NCBI RefSeq assembly: GCF_037911135.1
Contig: NZ_JBBLYU010000004.1
Coordinates: forward strand, 283,617 to 347,616
Length of the DNA stretch: 64,000 nt
Source: Phaeobacter sp. A36a-5a
GTDB lineage: Bacteria > Pseudomonadota > Alphaproteobacteria > Rhodobacterales > Rhodobacteraceae
Direction: 5' to 3'
The translations under genes were made by a program, and so were the position numbers. Below are positions 28,240 through 38,214 of this stretch, in pieces. The notes beneath the pieces were generated by a model. That model had not been told where the DNA came from, did no database searches, and worked only from the letters and a program-made list of their open reading frames with translations. Every line of letters starts with the position of its first letter. Positions within the stretch are counted from its first letter, which is position 1.

Positions 28240-29891
28240 GCACTTTGCGCCCTTTGAACGGACGCCTCTGATGCTGAGACTTGCTCCAACCGGCCCCCAC
28301 GCATAGTCAAAACACGATCAGCGAGCCGGATGTATGACGGTCTTGCCGAAACAAGTATCAAGGCGAACTTGCCTTTGTGGGCTGCAAAATAATCCCTCAG
28401 CAAACTATCCGCCTCTGCATCAAGCCCGCCATTTGCCTCGTCAAAAATTATGATGTCCGGCTGGAGTGCCAGGGAGCGCACAATATGCAAGCGGCGGATG
28501 AGTGCCGTCGGCAAATGCTGTGAACCAGTTTGATCCAGCCGGGCGTTCATTCCATTTGGGTGTTCTGCAAATGACTTCTGCATTCCAAGATCAGAACAGA
28601 TATTCAGAACCTCCTGGAGCCGGTCCGGATCACCCGCTGTCATTAACTCCAGAGCAGTACTGTCCGGCAGCCTGGCATGCTGCTGCAAAAGCTGCATGCG
28701 CTGCCCGATAAGGCGCGGATCGCAATCGCCAATCCGGCTGCGGTTCCAAAACACCTCGCCCTTGTCCGGCAGCAGCCGCCCTGTCAGAGCCTGCAGCAGG
28801 GTTGACTTCCCGCCGCCCGAGGGACCGGTAATCGCAACGGTCTCCCCAGCTGAAACATCAAGGGACACATTGTCCAGAAGGACTCTGCCTTCAGAGCAAT
28901 ACACGCAGAGGTCTTTTGCCTTCAGCGTCTCTAGAGGACCGGGAGTGTTTTCCCCCAGAACAGGCAGCGGCTGGGACAGAAACTTTTCGAGGCTTTTTTC
29001 TGCTGGACGCAACGCAAACCGGGCTTCCCGGGCAGTTTGAGCCCGCAGCAAGGGCTGGATTATCCTGCCTGAGAGCAAGATTGCTGCGGCCAGGGCGCCT
29101 GCAGTCATCTGATTGCTGACAACAGCATAAGTGCCGGCGGTGGCCATGAGAATTGGAACGGAACTTGCCGCAGTTTCAGTCAGAGCACGCCGAGTGCCTT
29201 TTGCGAGCGTTGTTTTTTCCCTAGCATTTGCAGCCCCGAGCGCCAGGGCTTCATGTCTCCGGGCCAAAAAGGGCTCCGCATGCATGCCCTTGATCGTTTC
29301 TAAGCTGTCAAAAGCCTCATTGACAAAGGCAGCGCTCCGCTTGGTCTTTTCAGATAGCTCCTGATTGGCCTTGTCCATGCGCTGCAAACCCAACTGGGCA
29401 AGCATTACGACAGCCAGCGCCAAGCAAAGTACCCAGATCAAGCCGGGCGCAATCAAAGCGAAAGCCGTTCCAAAAACAGCTGCAAATGGAAGAGTGAAAC
29501 GCGACTGACGCGCCTCCGATGCATACAGCGCGCGGACGCGTTCGATCGTGTCGAAGTGGCCAAGCGTTTCAACCGGATCGTGTGGCTCGGATGCTGTTCG
29601 CCGCTTGAACAAAGTCAGATAAGCCAGACGATCAATGGTGTGGATTTCAAATTTTGCAGCTGCATTGGCAGCAACTGCTGCGGATGCAGCTCTAAGCACC
29701 GTTTCACCAACTGCGGCAGTCAGCAGAAATGCCAGAAGGACTGCCAAGGTGGCATATCCCTTGTTCGGAATTACTCTGTCGAAGATCTGAATAATGACCA
29801 GCGGAAGCGCCAATGCCAGAAGATGGGCAAGAAACGCCGCAAGCTCTAAGGAAAGAGGGCGGGACACCTTATTTTCAGGCAGTTTCTGCAT
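28236..29891 (-). CDS. Type I secretion ABC transporter, partner subunit
   Basis: 551 residues, with a membrane domain (about 10-290) and an ATPase with Walker A GPSGGGKST near 357-365. The signature region reads LPTALIRRLHIVRSL instead of LSGGQ. Walker B IIIFDEANGGLD keeps the catalytic Glu, but the H-loop His is replaced (LVSARPSY). With its partner, each subunit keeps different catalytic residues, as in asymmetric heterodimeric ABC proteins, though both signatures are altered here. It is the first gene of the secretion operon. Confidence 0.9.
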   Translation of the reverse strand: MQKLPENKVSRPLSLELAAFLAHLLALALPLVIIQIFDRVIPNKGYATLAVLLAFLLTAAVGETVLRAASAAVAANAAAKFEIHTIDRLAYLTLFKRRTASEPHDPVETLGHFDTIERVRALYASEARQSRFTLPFAAVFGTAFALIAPGLIWVLCLALAVVMLAQLGLQRMDKANQELSEKTKRSAAFVNEAFDSLETIKGMHAEPFLARRHEALALGAANAREKTTLAKGTRRALTETAASSVPILMATAGTYAVVSNQMTAGALAAAILLSGRIIQPLLRAQTAREARFALRPAEKSLEKFLSQPLPVLGENTPGPLETLKAKDLCVYCSEGRVLLDNVSLDVSAGETVAITGPSGGGKSTLLQALTGRLLPDKGEVFWNRSRIGDCDPRLIGQRMQLLQQHARLPDSTALELMTAGDPDRLQEVLNICSDLGMQKSFAEHPNGMNARLDQTGSQHLPTALIRRLHIVRSLALQPDIIIFDEANGGLDAEADSLLRDYFAAHKGKFALILVSARPSYIRLADRVLTMRGGRLEQVSASEASVQRAQSA

Positions 29892-30360
29892 TTCTTCGAA
29901 GCCCGGCAGACAAGTAGGATCCTTGTTTTAGTCTGCACCGATGAAGATTTCGTTTCGCGGAATGGTTGAGGCTCAAGGGGAAGAGCAGCGTAGTACGCTT
30001 TGGAAAGGGAAGTTTGTTGGTTCTTCGTGGGAACTGTAAATCGATACATTCTAAATGTCTGCCAAGCTGCATCAAAAAGTGGCCCGCTCGCACATGCAGC
30101 GAAAGACTGCTTTCCGCCCGACCTGCAAGCGTACTCTTCTCGGCCATGCAACGGCCGGAGGTCGGCTTCGGGCCGCCTGCAGCCCTTGCCTCCAAACAGG
30201 CGAGTGGCCGCATTGTCCCGCAACCTGCAGAACCGGGCTCTCTTCCTCGCTGCGACATGTATGAACGGCTGATTTTCACGCCGCGGAGCCAAGCCGAAAA
30301 TGATGCGGTCGCGGCGATTTTCGTGCTGCGAGCGCGCGCAGCAAGATTTTGACACTTCCG

Positions 30361-30459
30361 CTGTGGGCTCACTGCCGACTTGCGGCAATGCGGCGGCAGG
30401 GTTGCAGCGAAACTTCACCAGGACGCTTCTACCAGACGAGGCCAGGCAGCCCAGAGCAG
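30361..30459. repeat. Dispersed intergenic repeat, copy matching 18408-18503
   Basis: See the copy at 18408. The shared core includes GCGAAACTTCACCA. Confidence 0.65.
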
Positions 30460-30601
30460 ACGGTCGTGCCAGGCCCGGCGCTGGTATCGCCGCAGGTGCA
30501 AAGGTCTGGGGCCAAATTCCCGGAAGCGGACGCTCGGCAGGGCCGAACTGCTTCACGGGATGCTGCGGGTAGCACCGGAGGCCGTGGAGCGCAGGAAGCG
30601 C

Positions 30602-30728
30602 CCTTTGCAAAGTCTTGGGATCTGATATCCGGCCGGCGACCCTACGCTGCATGAGCGATGGCAGGAACAGACCTTCGCCGCACGTGCAGCCACCAACCAT
30701 CATCGAACGAACGGGATGCCGGACAAAA
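30602..30728. repeat. Dispersed intergenic repeat, copy matching 17050-17190
   Basis: Shares CTTTGCAAAGTCT and the 20-base GTGCAGCCACCAACCATCAT with the copy at 17 kb. Confidence 0.7.
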
Positions 30729-30875
30729 CCGACCTTGGCTTTCCCCTCTTTTCTGGTGCAGCAGCGCATTGTACATCCAGCGATCTTCTCGCTGCAACGC
30801 ATCCCTGTCGCGAAAGCGGACATTGCCTGACGCGACGACTACAATCGGGGAAATGACACAGACTGGTATCGGTAG

Positions 30876-31094
30876 GCGCTTGAAAACAGGGGGATCGATT
30901 CGTGTATCCCATCGCAGATAGGCCGCAAGCTCCCGACCCCACACGAAAAGGCCTGCTATCGCAAGCGCCACAAGATCGAGAACAGCTTTGCCCGACTCAA
31001 GGACTGGCGCCGCATCGCGACGCGTTTCGACAGATGCCCGGAGGTATTTCTGTCCGCATGTGCCTTAGCGGCCGCTGTCATGTTCTGGTCATGA
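30876..31094 (+). pseudogene. IS5-family transposase C-terminal remnant
   Basis: The frame from about 30876 to the TGA at 31092 reads LENRGIDSCIPS and then RHKIENSFARLKDWRRIATR, followed by FLSACALAAAVMFW. This is the characteristic C-terminus of IS5-family (IS427-group type) transposases, including the catalytic Glu in the KIEN stretch. A stop (TAG at 30873) lies immediately upstream and no N-terminal part is visible, so this is a dead fragment. Confidence 0.85.
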
Positions 31095-31223
31095 ATTTTT
31101 CCCCTAAATCCAGCCGCAAAGTCAGGAAAAATTATCATTTTGGTGCGATTGAAAAATCATGCCGCTTAGTTGCGCGTGGTTACCGGCGCGATCAGCTAAT
31201 GGGCGAGTTCAGTATAGGAATTT

Positions 31224-31736
31224 ATGATGTTAAGCTCCGTATCCATCACCAACCGTATCAATCTAGGATCTGCAGCAATCACCGCGTTGCTTATTGTTGT
31301 GGCATCTTTCTCGCTTTTTGCTGTGAGAGATCTAGGAGGCAGCTACAAAGAGTACAGGTCAACCGCCAAGCAAAACATCGCGATTAGTGACTTTGTGGAG
31401 GATCTGTTTCAGGCTAGGATCGCAGCTCTTAAGTTCCGTGAGGTTAGAAGCTCCGAAAATGCCGACGAGGTTCAGTCTAACATTGCCGAGATCATCAGAG
31501 ACGGAAATGACCTGACCGTTTTCGAAGGTAACCGCCACTACTCCGAGGAAATCAGGAAAGTCGTCGTTGCCTCTGAAAAGTACATGGAGCACTTTCAGCG
31601 ACTAAGGGTGGAAGTAGAGCTCGAGGAAAGTCTTGAAAACAGCCTCCTAGAAGCCGGTAGAACCGCCCGCGAGAGTTTGACTGGCCTGAATGGAGCAGTG
31701 AACCGCACCGGGTTTGCCGGAGGCTTCAACTCCTGA
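31224..31736 (+). pseudogene. Truncated methyl-accepting chemotaxis protein, N-terminal part
   Basis: About 158 residues of a chemoreceptor. A first membrane helix (about 15-37, AAITALLIVVASFSLFAV) is followed by a helical periplasmic sensor of the helical-bimodular (HBM) kind, with DFVEDLFQARIAALKFREV. The frame then enters the inserted IS at 31699 and stops at 31736 after a dozen IS-encoded residues. HAMP and signalling domains are missing and are not found beyond the IS. AGGAA precedes the ATG. The product cannot signal. Confidence 0.85.
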
Positions 31737-31752
31737 GTAGGATGAAGTCACA

Positions 31753-32076
31753 ATGAGCAAGACAACAAACAAGTATTCTCCTGAGGTCCGCGAGCGTGCG
31801 GTGCGTCTGGTGCTGGACAACCAGGGCCAGCACAGTTCCCGCTGGCAGGCAATCATGTCGATCTCTGCGAAGATCGGCTGTTCGGCGCACACGCTGAATG
31901 AGTGGGTGAAGAAGGCGGAAGTCGACAGCGGCAAGCGGGCGGGTGTTCCAACTGATGTCGCCGACAGGATGAAGGCGCTTGAGCGGGAGAACCGCGAACT
32001 GCGCCAGGCGAACGAGATCCTCCGCAAGGCATCGGCGTATTTTGCGATGGCGGAGCTCGACCGCCGGTCGAAGTGA
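31753..32076 (+). CDS. IS3-family transposase OrfA
   Basis: 107 residues. The N-terminal helix-turn-helix ([15 protein letters not shown], then [16 protein letters not shown]) belongs to the HTH_Tnp_1 type. A C-terminal leucine-zipper-like helix follows ([19 protein letters not shown]). It binds the element ends. Its stop overlaps the orfB start as ATGA, and orfB is in the -1 frame, as expected for production of an OrfAB fusion by frameshifting. Confidence 0.94.
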   Translation: MSKTTNKYSPEVRERAVRLVLDNQGQHSSRWQAIMSISAKIGCSAHTLNEWVKKAEVDSGKRAGVPTDVADRMKALERENRELRQANEILRKASAYFAMAELDRRSK

Positions 32077-32981
32077 TGGTGTCATTTATCGACATGCATC
32101 GCGGTGAGCATGGGGTCGAGCCGATCTGCACTGTCCTGCCGATTGCCCCTTCCACGTATTACGAGCATCTGGCGAAGCGGGCCAATCCGGCCCGGTTGTC
32201 GGACCGTGCCCGGCGTGACGCGGCATTGCGGCCCGAGATCCTGCGTATTTTCGAAGAGAACTGGCGGGTCTATGGCGTGCGGAAGATCTGGCGGCAATTG
32301 CAGCGGGAGGGTTTCACTGTTGCCCGCTGCACGGTCGCCCGGCTGATGAAGAGCATGGGTATGCAAGGCATCATCCGGGGCAAGCCGCACAAAACCACGG
32401 TGCCCGACAAAAGGGCCCCGTGCCCGCTGGACAAGGTGAACCGGCAGTTCCGTGTGCCCGCGCCCAACATGCTCTGGGTCAGCGATTTCACCTATGTTGC
32501 CACCTGGAAGGGGTTCACCTATGTCGCCTTCGTTATCGATGCCTATGCCCGCAAGATCGTTGGTTGGCGTGTCAGCACCTCGGCGCATGCCGGGTTCGTT
32601 ATCGATGCTCTGGAGCAGGCTGTTCACGAGCGGCGGCCGACAAAGGCGATGGGGCTTGTTCACCACTCCGACCGCGGCAGCCAATACCTGTCGATCAAGT
32701 ACACAGAGCGGTTGGGAGAAGCTGGTATCGAGCCCTCTGTCGGCAGCGTCGGAGACAGTTACGACAATGCCCTGGCCGAGACGATCAACGGCTTGTTCAA
32801 GGCTGAGGTCATTCACCGCCGCGGCCCTTGGCGCAACTGCGAGGCGGTGGAATACGCAACACTCGAATGGGTGGATTGGTTCAACAACCGCCGCCTGCTC
32901 GAACCCATTGGGAACATCCCGCCGGCAGAAGCAGAGGCCAATTTCTACACCGCTCTGGAAACTGAGGGCATTGCCGCGTAA
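32073..32981 (+). CDS. IS3-family transposase OrfB (DDE integrase core)
   Basis: 302 residues with an N-terminal HTH_21-like part ([28 protein letters not shown]) and an rve integrase core. The DDE triad is visible as Asp in LWVSDFTYV, Asp in HHSDRGSQY and Glu in [12 protein letters not shown]. No frameshift or internal stop, so the element may still be mobile. Confidence 0.95.
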   Translation: MMVSFIDMHRGEHGVEPICTVLPIAPSTYYEHLAKRANPARLSDRARRDAALRPEILRIFEENWRVYGVRKIWRQLQREGFTVARCTVARLMKSMGMQGIIRGKPHKTTVPDKRAPCPLDKVNRQFRVPAPNMLWVSDFTYVATWKGFTYVAFVIDAYARKIVGWRVSTSAHAGFVIDALEQAVHERRPTKAMGLVHHSDRGSQYLSIKYTERLGEAGIEPSVGSVGDSYDNALAETINGLFKAEVIHRRGPWRNCEAVEYATLEWVDWFNNRRLLEPIGNIPPAEAEANFYTALETEGIAA

Positions 32982-33020
32982 CTAACTGAAATCAGCCTCC
33001 GGCAAACCCGGTGCGGTTCA

Positions 33021-33502
33021 CATCGGTGATGCGCCCATTCTGCCTGATCTCCTTGACCAAATCCCGGCAGACGAAGAGATCGGTTCCGTGACCGCCGACG
33101 GGGCCTACGACAAGCGCAAATGCCACGAGGCGATTGCCACCCGTGGTGCCGCCGCTGTCACCCCGCCCCGCAAGAACGCCAAGCCCTGGAAGCCAACGAG
33201 CCCGGGCGCAGTGTCACGAAACGAAGCCCTGCGCGCCTCGAAGTATCTCGGCCGCGCCATCTGGCGACGGTGGAGCGGATATCACCGCAGGAGCCGGGTT
33301 GAGTCAAAAATGAACTGCATCAAGCTGCTCGGCCAATCCCTGATGGCAAAAGACTTCGAACGCCAAGTCGCCGAGCTGCAGGTTCGTATCGCCGTACTGA
33401 ACGGCTACACGGCGCTTGGGATACCTGTCACAGTTTCCGTAGGATAAATCCGCCCCGGGGAAAGGGGAACTGCGGTCGGAACCCGATTTGTGCAACAACG
33501 CC
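33021..33502 (+). pseudogene. IS5-family element, right-hand remnant with transposase C-terminus
   Basis: From 33022 the frame reads IGDAPILPDLLDQIPADEE, then VTADGAYDKRKCHEAI, ending at 33447 (142 codons). It includes the second DDE Asp and the final Glu region (RRSRVESKMN). A terminal sequence ending TTGTGCAACAACGCC at 33502 looks like the right inverted repeat. The left half of the element is absent; the complete IS3 element lies directly against the break. Confidence 0.85.
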
Positions 33503-33811
33503 CATCTAGACATCAATAAGCCATTGATTTTATGCCCGTGGAAAGCCCACACTCGCACCAGTCTTTCACTTTTTCGACTCTTATGTTTTCCTCTGGGTAG
33601 GGAACTGGGATCGGTCTTGCTCACACCACTTGCAGATTGTTCAACCGCCGCGAGCAAGATCTTTGTGAACGTGGCTGAGCGGCCAATTGAAAGCATCAAA
33701 AAGGCAGGATATTTCTGCAACACCTGTTCAATGACCAGTCTTACACGGTAACAAATGAAACAGCGGCCGTAACCTCCGGTCCAAGATGCATAGCATTCCG
33801 GAACGCAAAGC
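33503..33811. other. Gene-free spacer
   Basis: About 310 bp upstream of the LysR-receiver fusion. I see no gene. It is more AT-rich than its surroundings and should hold the promoter of that fusion gene. Confidence 0.5.
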
Positions 33812-34621
33812 ATGAAACAGCTCAAACGCCACTTGCCGCCCCTGACTTCTCTGCTTGCGTTTGAAGCTGCTGCCCGCCTGGGCAGTTTTACCGCTGCCGC
33901 GGAAGAGTTGAATGTCTCCCGCGAGGCTGTCAGCCGGCAGATCCGGACATTGGAAAGCCATCTTGGCATTTCTCTGTTTGAGAGGGACGCGAACCGGGCG
34001 CTCATGGGGGCCGCCGGAGCGCGCTTCTTTGCGACGGTGTCACCCAATCTCACCGCAATTGCAGTTGCGGCCAAAGAACTGGCCGGAGAAGTCGGCAATG
34101 GCACTGAACCGGAAGACGCGGTCCTTCCGGAAAATGATGAGGAACTGCCTTCGGTTCTTGTGGTTGATGACACGCCTCAAAACATTCACCACTTGCACGG
34201 CCTGCTGAGGGACGCTTACCGGATTATTCCGCAAACCTCCGGCAAAGCAGCCCTGTCTTTTCTCGCGGGGGAGCTGGCAGACCTGGTCCTGCTGGACATC
34301 AGGATGCCGGATATGGATGGCTACGAGGTTTGCCGGCAAATCAAATCCACGGCCAGCCTTGCTGATACACCGGTGATATTCCTGACCAGTCTCGATGATC
34401 CGATGGATGAAACCAAAGGCCTGGAAATGGGCGCTTGCGACTTTATCACGCGGCCGATCGTGCCCGCCGTTCTGCGCGCCCGGATCCGCAGCCATGTTGA
34501 CCTGCGCCAGGCGAAAACGGCCTTGGAAAAACTGCTGGCACGGCGGGCAGACCGGCTCGAGAAAGCCGAGCAGCTACTGGCCCGGATGTGTGCCGATATC
34601 GGACAGTTTCAATCGTCGTGA
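33812..34621 (+). CDS. LysR-type HTH fused to a receiver domain, with C-terminal coiled coil
   Basis: 269 residues. Residues 8-70 are a LysR-type winged helix ([42 protein letters not shown]). No LysR ligand domain follows. Instead residues 112-228 are a complete receiver: Asp119/Asp120, phospho-acceptor Asp162 in [12 protein letters not shown] and Thr192. The usual Lys is replaced by Arg214 (FITRPI). A coiled coil (about 228-262) closes the protein. It is convergent with, and overlaps by 13 bp, a hybrid kinase gene whose HPt domain is a plausible phosphodonor. The architecture is unusual; the frame is uninterrupted. Confidence 0.92.
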   Translation: MKQLKRHLPPLTSLLAFEAAARLGSFTAAAEELNVSREAVSRQIRTLESHLGISLFERDANRALMGAAGARFFATVSPNLTAIAVAAKELAGEVGNGTEPEDAVLPENDEELPSVLVVDDTPQNIHHLHGLLRDAYRIIPQTSGKAALSFLAGELADLVLLDIRMPDMDGYEVCRQIKSTASLADTPVIFLTSLDDPMDETKGLEMGACDFITRPIVPAVLRARIRSHVDLRQAKTALEKLLARRADRLEKAEQLLARMCADIGQFQSS

Positions 34622-37305
34622 ATTGCGTGAGCGAGCTGTTCCGCAATTTGACCAGCCGCTTCGAAGTCCAGCGCCGTCAAGGCAGCACAAAGGCTTTGAA
34701 GTGCCGCCCTGGCAGAGCCGGGAAGATCCCCTGATCCTGTATTCTGTACTTCTTCAAGGGCCTGAATGTCACGGTTCCTGACAAGTGCAGCAATCCAGTT
34801 CAGCCTTTCCGGAGTAAGCGATAATTCATGTGCATAGATGGGGCCCCATGCGCCGGACTGCGCAAGCATCCGGGACAGGGCCTGCTCCACTATTCCGATG
34901 GAGACGACTCCGGTCTCAGCGCCCGCCGCAAGTTCCGCCAGCCTGCCGGCCCCCACCGTGCCGGCTGCCCCTTTGATGACATGAAGGAGATTGGCCACGC
35001 CCGGGCCTTCCGGCCTGTCGCCCTGGGCAGCCAGACCTGCAGACCATTCACCCAAACTGGCATAAAACCGACGCAGGGAAGCTTCATAGTGCTGCCGGTT
35101 GCCGCCCGCGTAAAACAGCCCCTTTTCCTGATCAATTTTCAGCAATTGATTGCTGCCGCAAAGGCCGGCCAGAAGACTGCGCAACTGCGAAGGGTCGATC
35201 GGCTTAGGGATAAACCCGGCAAAGCCGGCGGCTGTGCAGCGCTCGGCTTCTTCCTGCGTGGCGTTGGCCGTTGCGGCGACCACAGGCGCCAAACTTGCCT
35301 GATACCTGCTCTGAAGATTCTCCAGAGCACGGTACCCGTCCATCACAGGCATATGCAGATCCATCAGGATCACGTCCGGCATCGCCTCTGCGGCTTGTTC
35401 CATTGCCTCGATACCGTTCGTTGCTGTGCGCACCGCGGCACCAAGTGCTTCCACCAGCGAAACAATGACGGCCAGATTGACTGGGTTGTCTTCCACCACC
35501 AGCACATCCAGGTCGGCAAGGATGTCGTCCTTTGGTGGTTTCGGGTTGCCGCCGGTTTGCAATTCCGAAACAACTGCAGCCAGTTCCCTATGGGTGATTG
35601 GGAAAGCAAGACGTTTGCGTTCCGTGCTGCCCGAAGACTGTATAAAAAATGTTGCATGGGCCGCTGTGACGGTGACCGTGACCGGCGGTGTTGGGCCGAC
35701 GATGATTGCCGCCGCCCGGTTTGCCATTATCTGAAGCTGCCGGACCGGTCCCTCCGTGCCCTCAACCTTGATCAGATCCGCGGCTTCGTTTTGCCGGGGC
35801 GCGGACCGGGTTGGCGGGTGCAGAAGGATCGCAAACTCAGCCCCCCTGCCAGGCTCACTTTCCACCAGAAGCCTGCCGTGCATCCTGTCCGCAAGCCTTT
35901 GGGCAATGGACAGGCCAAGCCCGGTTCCCCCGTACTGGCGGGTGGTTGAACTGTCGGCTTGCCCAAAAGCCTTGAAGATGCCTTCGATCTGTTCCGGGGA
36001 GATTCCAATTCCGGTGTCTCTCACGCCCAGGCGCAGAGCGCCGTTATCATATGCAGCCAGCAGGCGGATCTCGCCCTCTTTAGTGAACTTCACCGCGTTG
36101 GAGGCAAAGTTGACCATGATCTGCCGCAGACGCAGAGGGTCCGCACAAACCTCTTCAGGCAGATCCGGGGCGTAGGCCCAGGTCAGCAGCACTGGTTTGC
36201 CAGCCATCAGAGCTCTTGTCTGAATCAGCACATCGTCCAGAAGATCATCAAGACGGAACCAGACTTGCTCCAGCACCAGTTCCCCGGCCTCGATCTTGGA
36301 GAGGTCCAAAATACTGTCGATGTTCTCCGACAGTTGCGCGGCGGCGGCGATCAGATCAGTCAGGTTGCGCGTACCGGTGTTGCCTTGACCGTCCCGCAGA
36401 AGAATGCCGGACAATCCGATAATCGCATTGAGCGGTGTACGCAGCTCATGGCTCATGTTGGCAAGAAAGATTGACTTGGCCTGAGAGGCTTCGACTGCTT
36501 CGTTGCGCGCCACCAGCAGTTCGCGGGTACGTTCGTCCACAAGCCCCTGCAGATTATCGCGGCTGGCCTCAAGTTCAGTCACTGTGCGCCGGAATGCACG
36601 GGCCAGACGGGAAATCTCATCCTGCCTGCTTACATCGAACATTCGCTGGTCGCGCCCTTTCAGTTGGAACGAGTACCCATCACGCACTCTGAGAGCAGCC
36701 GCCTGAAGCCGGGCAAGAGGACGGATAACAATCAATTGCACAATCAGGAAAATAACAGCCGTCACCAGCAGGGTCTGCAGAATGCTTGAGCCGAGCACGA
36801 CATAGCTGCGGGCAACCATATCTTCCTGAACCGGGCGAAAGTCCAACTCCAGCGCCAGCCGGCCGATCTCACTGCCGTCCCGCGGGTTGGTCAAGACGTA
36901 GGAAAGCTCCTCCGCCTGGCTGCCGGGCTGAAACAGGATGCCCAGCCAGGGCGGCGCCGGCGGCGGCTGGCGCGAGACGGACAGGTCGATTAAGCCGCTG
37001 CTGTCGCGCTGCGCTTCGGTCAGAAGCGGGTCGTCAATACGCGCGCTCAGGATGACCGGATCTTCAAGCAGGCCGTTCAAAATGGCGCGGACAGCGGGAA
37101 CGTCCACCTCCCAATATGCCCCGGCAATCTGCGGCAGCGTGGCCCGGATGATCCGGTCGGCATTTAGCCGCGCCGCCCCAATTCTAAGGGAGTGTTCCGC
37201 CAGCAGGGTATACACGCCCAGAAACAGGCCGGATAAAACCCCCAGCAGCGCAGCAGCGAGCGCGATTTTACGTGTGATGCCTGCAGGTTTTAGTTTTAGC
37301 CTCAT
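34609..37305 (-). CDS. Hybrid sensor histidine kinase with receiver and HPt
   Basis: 898-residue inner-membrane kinase. Membrane helices lie at about 13-35 and 170-194 around a periplasmic domain, with a HAMP region at about 195-248. HisKA carries His286 in [13 protein letters not shown]. The HATPase has N-box [16 protein letters not shown] and [10 protein letters not shown], followed by a linker and a receiver with Asp649 ([15 protein letters not shown]). A C-terminal HPt has His775 in [11 protein letters not shown]. This is a complete His-Asp-His relay lacking only the final receiver, which the LysR-receiver fusion could supply. It overlaps the upstream binding-protein gene by ATGA, so the two are coupled. 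Confidence 0.94.
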   Translation of the reverse strand: MRLKLKPAGITRKIALAAALLGVLSGLFLGVYTLLAEHSLRIGAARLNADRIIRATLPQIAGAYWEVDVPAVRAILNGLLEDPVILSARIDDPLLTEAQRDSSGLIDLSVSRQPPPAPPWLGILFQPGSQAEELSYVLTNPRDGSEIGRLALELDFRPVQEDMVARSYVVLGSSILQTLLVTAVIFLIVQLIVIRPLARLQAAALRVRDGYSFQLKGRDQRMFDVSRQDEISRLARAFRRTVTELEASRDNLQGLVDERTRELLVARNEAVEASQAKSIFLANMSHELRTPLNAIIGLSGILLRDGQGNTGTRNLTDLIAAAAQLSENIDSILDLSKIEAGELVLEQVWFRLDDLLDDVLIQTRALMAGKPVLLTWAYAPDLPEEVCADPLRLRQIMVNFASNAVKFTKEGEIRLLAAYDNGALRLGVRDTGIGISPEQIEGIFKAFGQADSSTTRQYGGTGLGLSIAQRLADRMHGRLLVESEPGRGAEFAILLHPPTRSAPRQNEAADLIKVEGTEGPVRQLQIMANRAAAIIVGPTPPVTVTVTAAHATFFIQSSGSTERKRLAFPITHRELAAVVSELQTGGNPKPPKDDILADLDVLVVEDNPVNLAVIVSLVEALGAAVRTATNGIEAMEQAAEAMPDVILMDLHMPVMDGYRALENLQSRYQASLAPVVAATANATQEEAERCTAAGFAGFIPKPIDPSQLRSLLAGLCGSNQLLKIDQEKGLFYAGGNRQHYEASLRRFYASLGEWSAGLAAQGDRPEGPGVANLLHVIKGAAGTVGAGRLAELAAGAETGVVSIGIVEQALSRMLAQSGAWGPIYAHELSLTPERLNWIAALVRNRDIQALEEVQNTGSGDLPGSARAALQSLCAALTALDFEAAGQIAEQLAHAIHDD

Positions 37306-38045
37306 CGCGAGAAATAGTGGTGCAGGTATTCAGGCGGGATCCGGTTTGCCTGCATCCTTTCCAGTTCAGCCTGCAGGCGGCGAGCCATATCATCGCCTTC
37401 CGGCGAGCGGTGAAAACCGATATAGCGGGCGTGCTCCGCCAAAGGGGTCGGCAGAAACTTCAGTTTGTCCAGCGCATTCAGTTCACTGGCTACATAATGC
37501 AGTGTCTCGTAGCCACCGACAATCAGATCAGAACGGCCAAGAAGCAGCTTGCGAAGATTGGTGAAATCATCCAGCGAGGCTTCGCGTTGCAGCGGCTGGT
37601 AATGGTCGAAACCCGCCTCGTATGTGAATCCTGAAACCACACCTACAACGAGGCCGTCCAGGTCCGAAAGCGTATGGACATCCTGGATCGGGGAATCTTT
37701 CAAAGTCACGAAAACAGTGCGCGTCCGGCGCAGAGGGCCGACCATGTTCCATTTCTGAAAACGCTCAGGCGTCGGCGCCAGCTGAAAGACGGCATCAAGC
37801 TGGCCAGTCTCGAAATCCAGCAAGGCGCGCTTCCAGGGCAGCGGCCTGTGGTCCAGGGTGACCCCGATCCGTTCTGCAGCCTCGTTCAGGATCTGTACGT
37901 CAATGCCCGAGTATTCGCCTTCGATTGAGTAGTTGAAGGGCGCAAAGCCTTCCATGGATCCGACCACCCAAGTTTCTGCCCGGACAGGGTGCATCATGAT
38001 GCCAAGCAGGCAGATAGAAGTCACGATCTGCAAGAGCCGGTTCAT
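37302..38045 (-). CDS. Periplasmic solute-binding protein, family 3, linked to the hybrid kinase
   Basis: 247 residues with a Sec signal peptide ([20 protein letters not shown], cleavage near VRAET). The mature SBP_bac_3 fold shows [25 protein letters not shown] and [19 protein letters not shown]. Coupling to the kinase rather than to permease genes suggests a sensory role, presenting ligand to the kinase periplasmic domain. It is divergent from a true amino-acid importer operon. Ligand unknown; the sequence looks like the family members that sense rather than transport, but that is inference. Confidence 0.88.
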   Translation of the reverse strand: MNRLLQIVTSICLLGIMMHPVRAETWVVGSMEGFAPFNYSIEGEYSGIDVQILNEAAERIGVTLDHRPLPWKRALLDFETGQLDAVFQLAPTPERFQKWNMVGPLRRTRTVFVTLKDSPIQDVHTLSDLDGLVVGVVSGFTYEAGFDHYQPLQREASLDDFTNLRKLLLGRSDLIVGGYETLHYVASELNALDKLKFLPTPLAEHARYIGFHRSPEGDDMARRLQAELERMQANRIPPEYLHHYFSR

Positions 38046-38100
38046 CAGTCATCCACCGCTGGTTACGCGCCAGTGCCAGAGTATCCGTGCGCGCATAGGT

Positions 38101-38151
38101 CAGGCAAGCAGGCAGCCTGTCAAAAAAGTTCCGGTGCCAGGGGAACTTTTT
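38101..38151 (+). promoter_or_regulatory. Leader hairpins ahead of amino-acid ABC operon
   Basis: A perfect 10-bp stem AAAAAGTTCC/GGAACTTTTT (38123-38132 and 38142-38151) with a 9-base loop, flanked by A and T tracts, reads as a terminator on either strand. A smaller CAGGC/GCCTG hairpin precedes it at 38101-38119. Lying about 65 bp ahead of the operon, it could be an attenuator or an insulator from the divergent sensor operon. Confidence 0.55.
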
Positions 38152-38214
38152 CGTCTCTCACGCTGAACAGTTTTCGGCTGTTAACCATCCGGCAGACGAG
38201 AAAGGGAGAGAAAC

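Larger units (their letters stand above)
29892..30875. other. Gene-free region with dispersed repeats
   Basis: About 980 bp with no supported gene. It should contain the promoter of the secretion operon near 29900-30050. Two repeat segments at 30361-30459 and 30602-30728 match sequences near 18.4 kb and 17.1 kb. Short frames on both strands look like chance. Confidence 0.55.
31699..33020 (+). mobile_element. IS3-family insertion sequence, complete
   Basis: A 1322-bp element bounded by perfect inverted repeats of at least 27 bp, starting TGAACCGCACCGGGTTTGCC at 31699 and ending with its complement at 33020. It carries orfA and orfB with the usual -1 frame relation. Flanking triplets (CAG left, CAT right) do not form a target duplication, and the two sides belong to different genes, so a deletion or recombination followed insertion. 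Confidence 0.93.

Noticed and set aside
29846..30823. 325-residue minus frame covering repeats upstream of the secretion operon
   Set aside because: It overlaps the ABC gene start, spans the dispersed repeats and has no recognisable domain.
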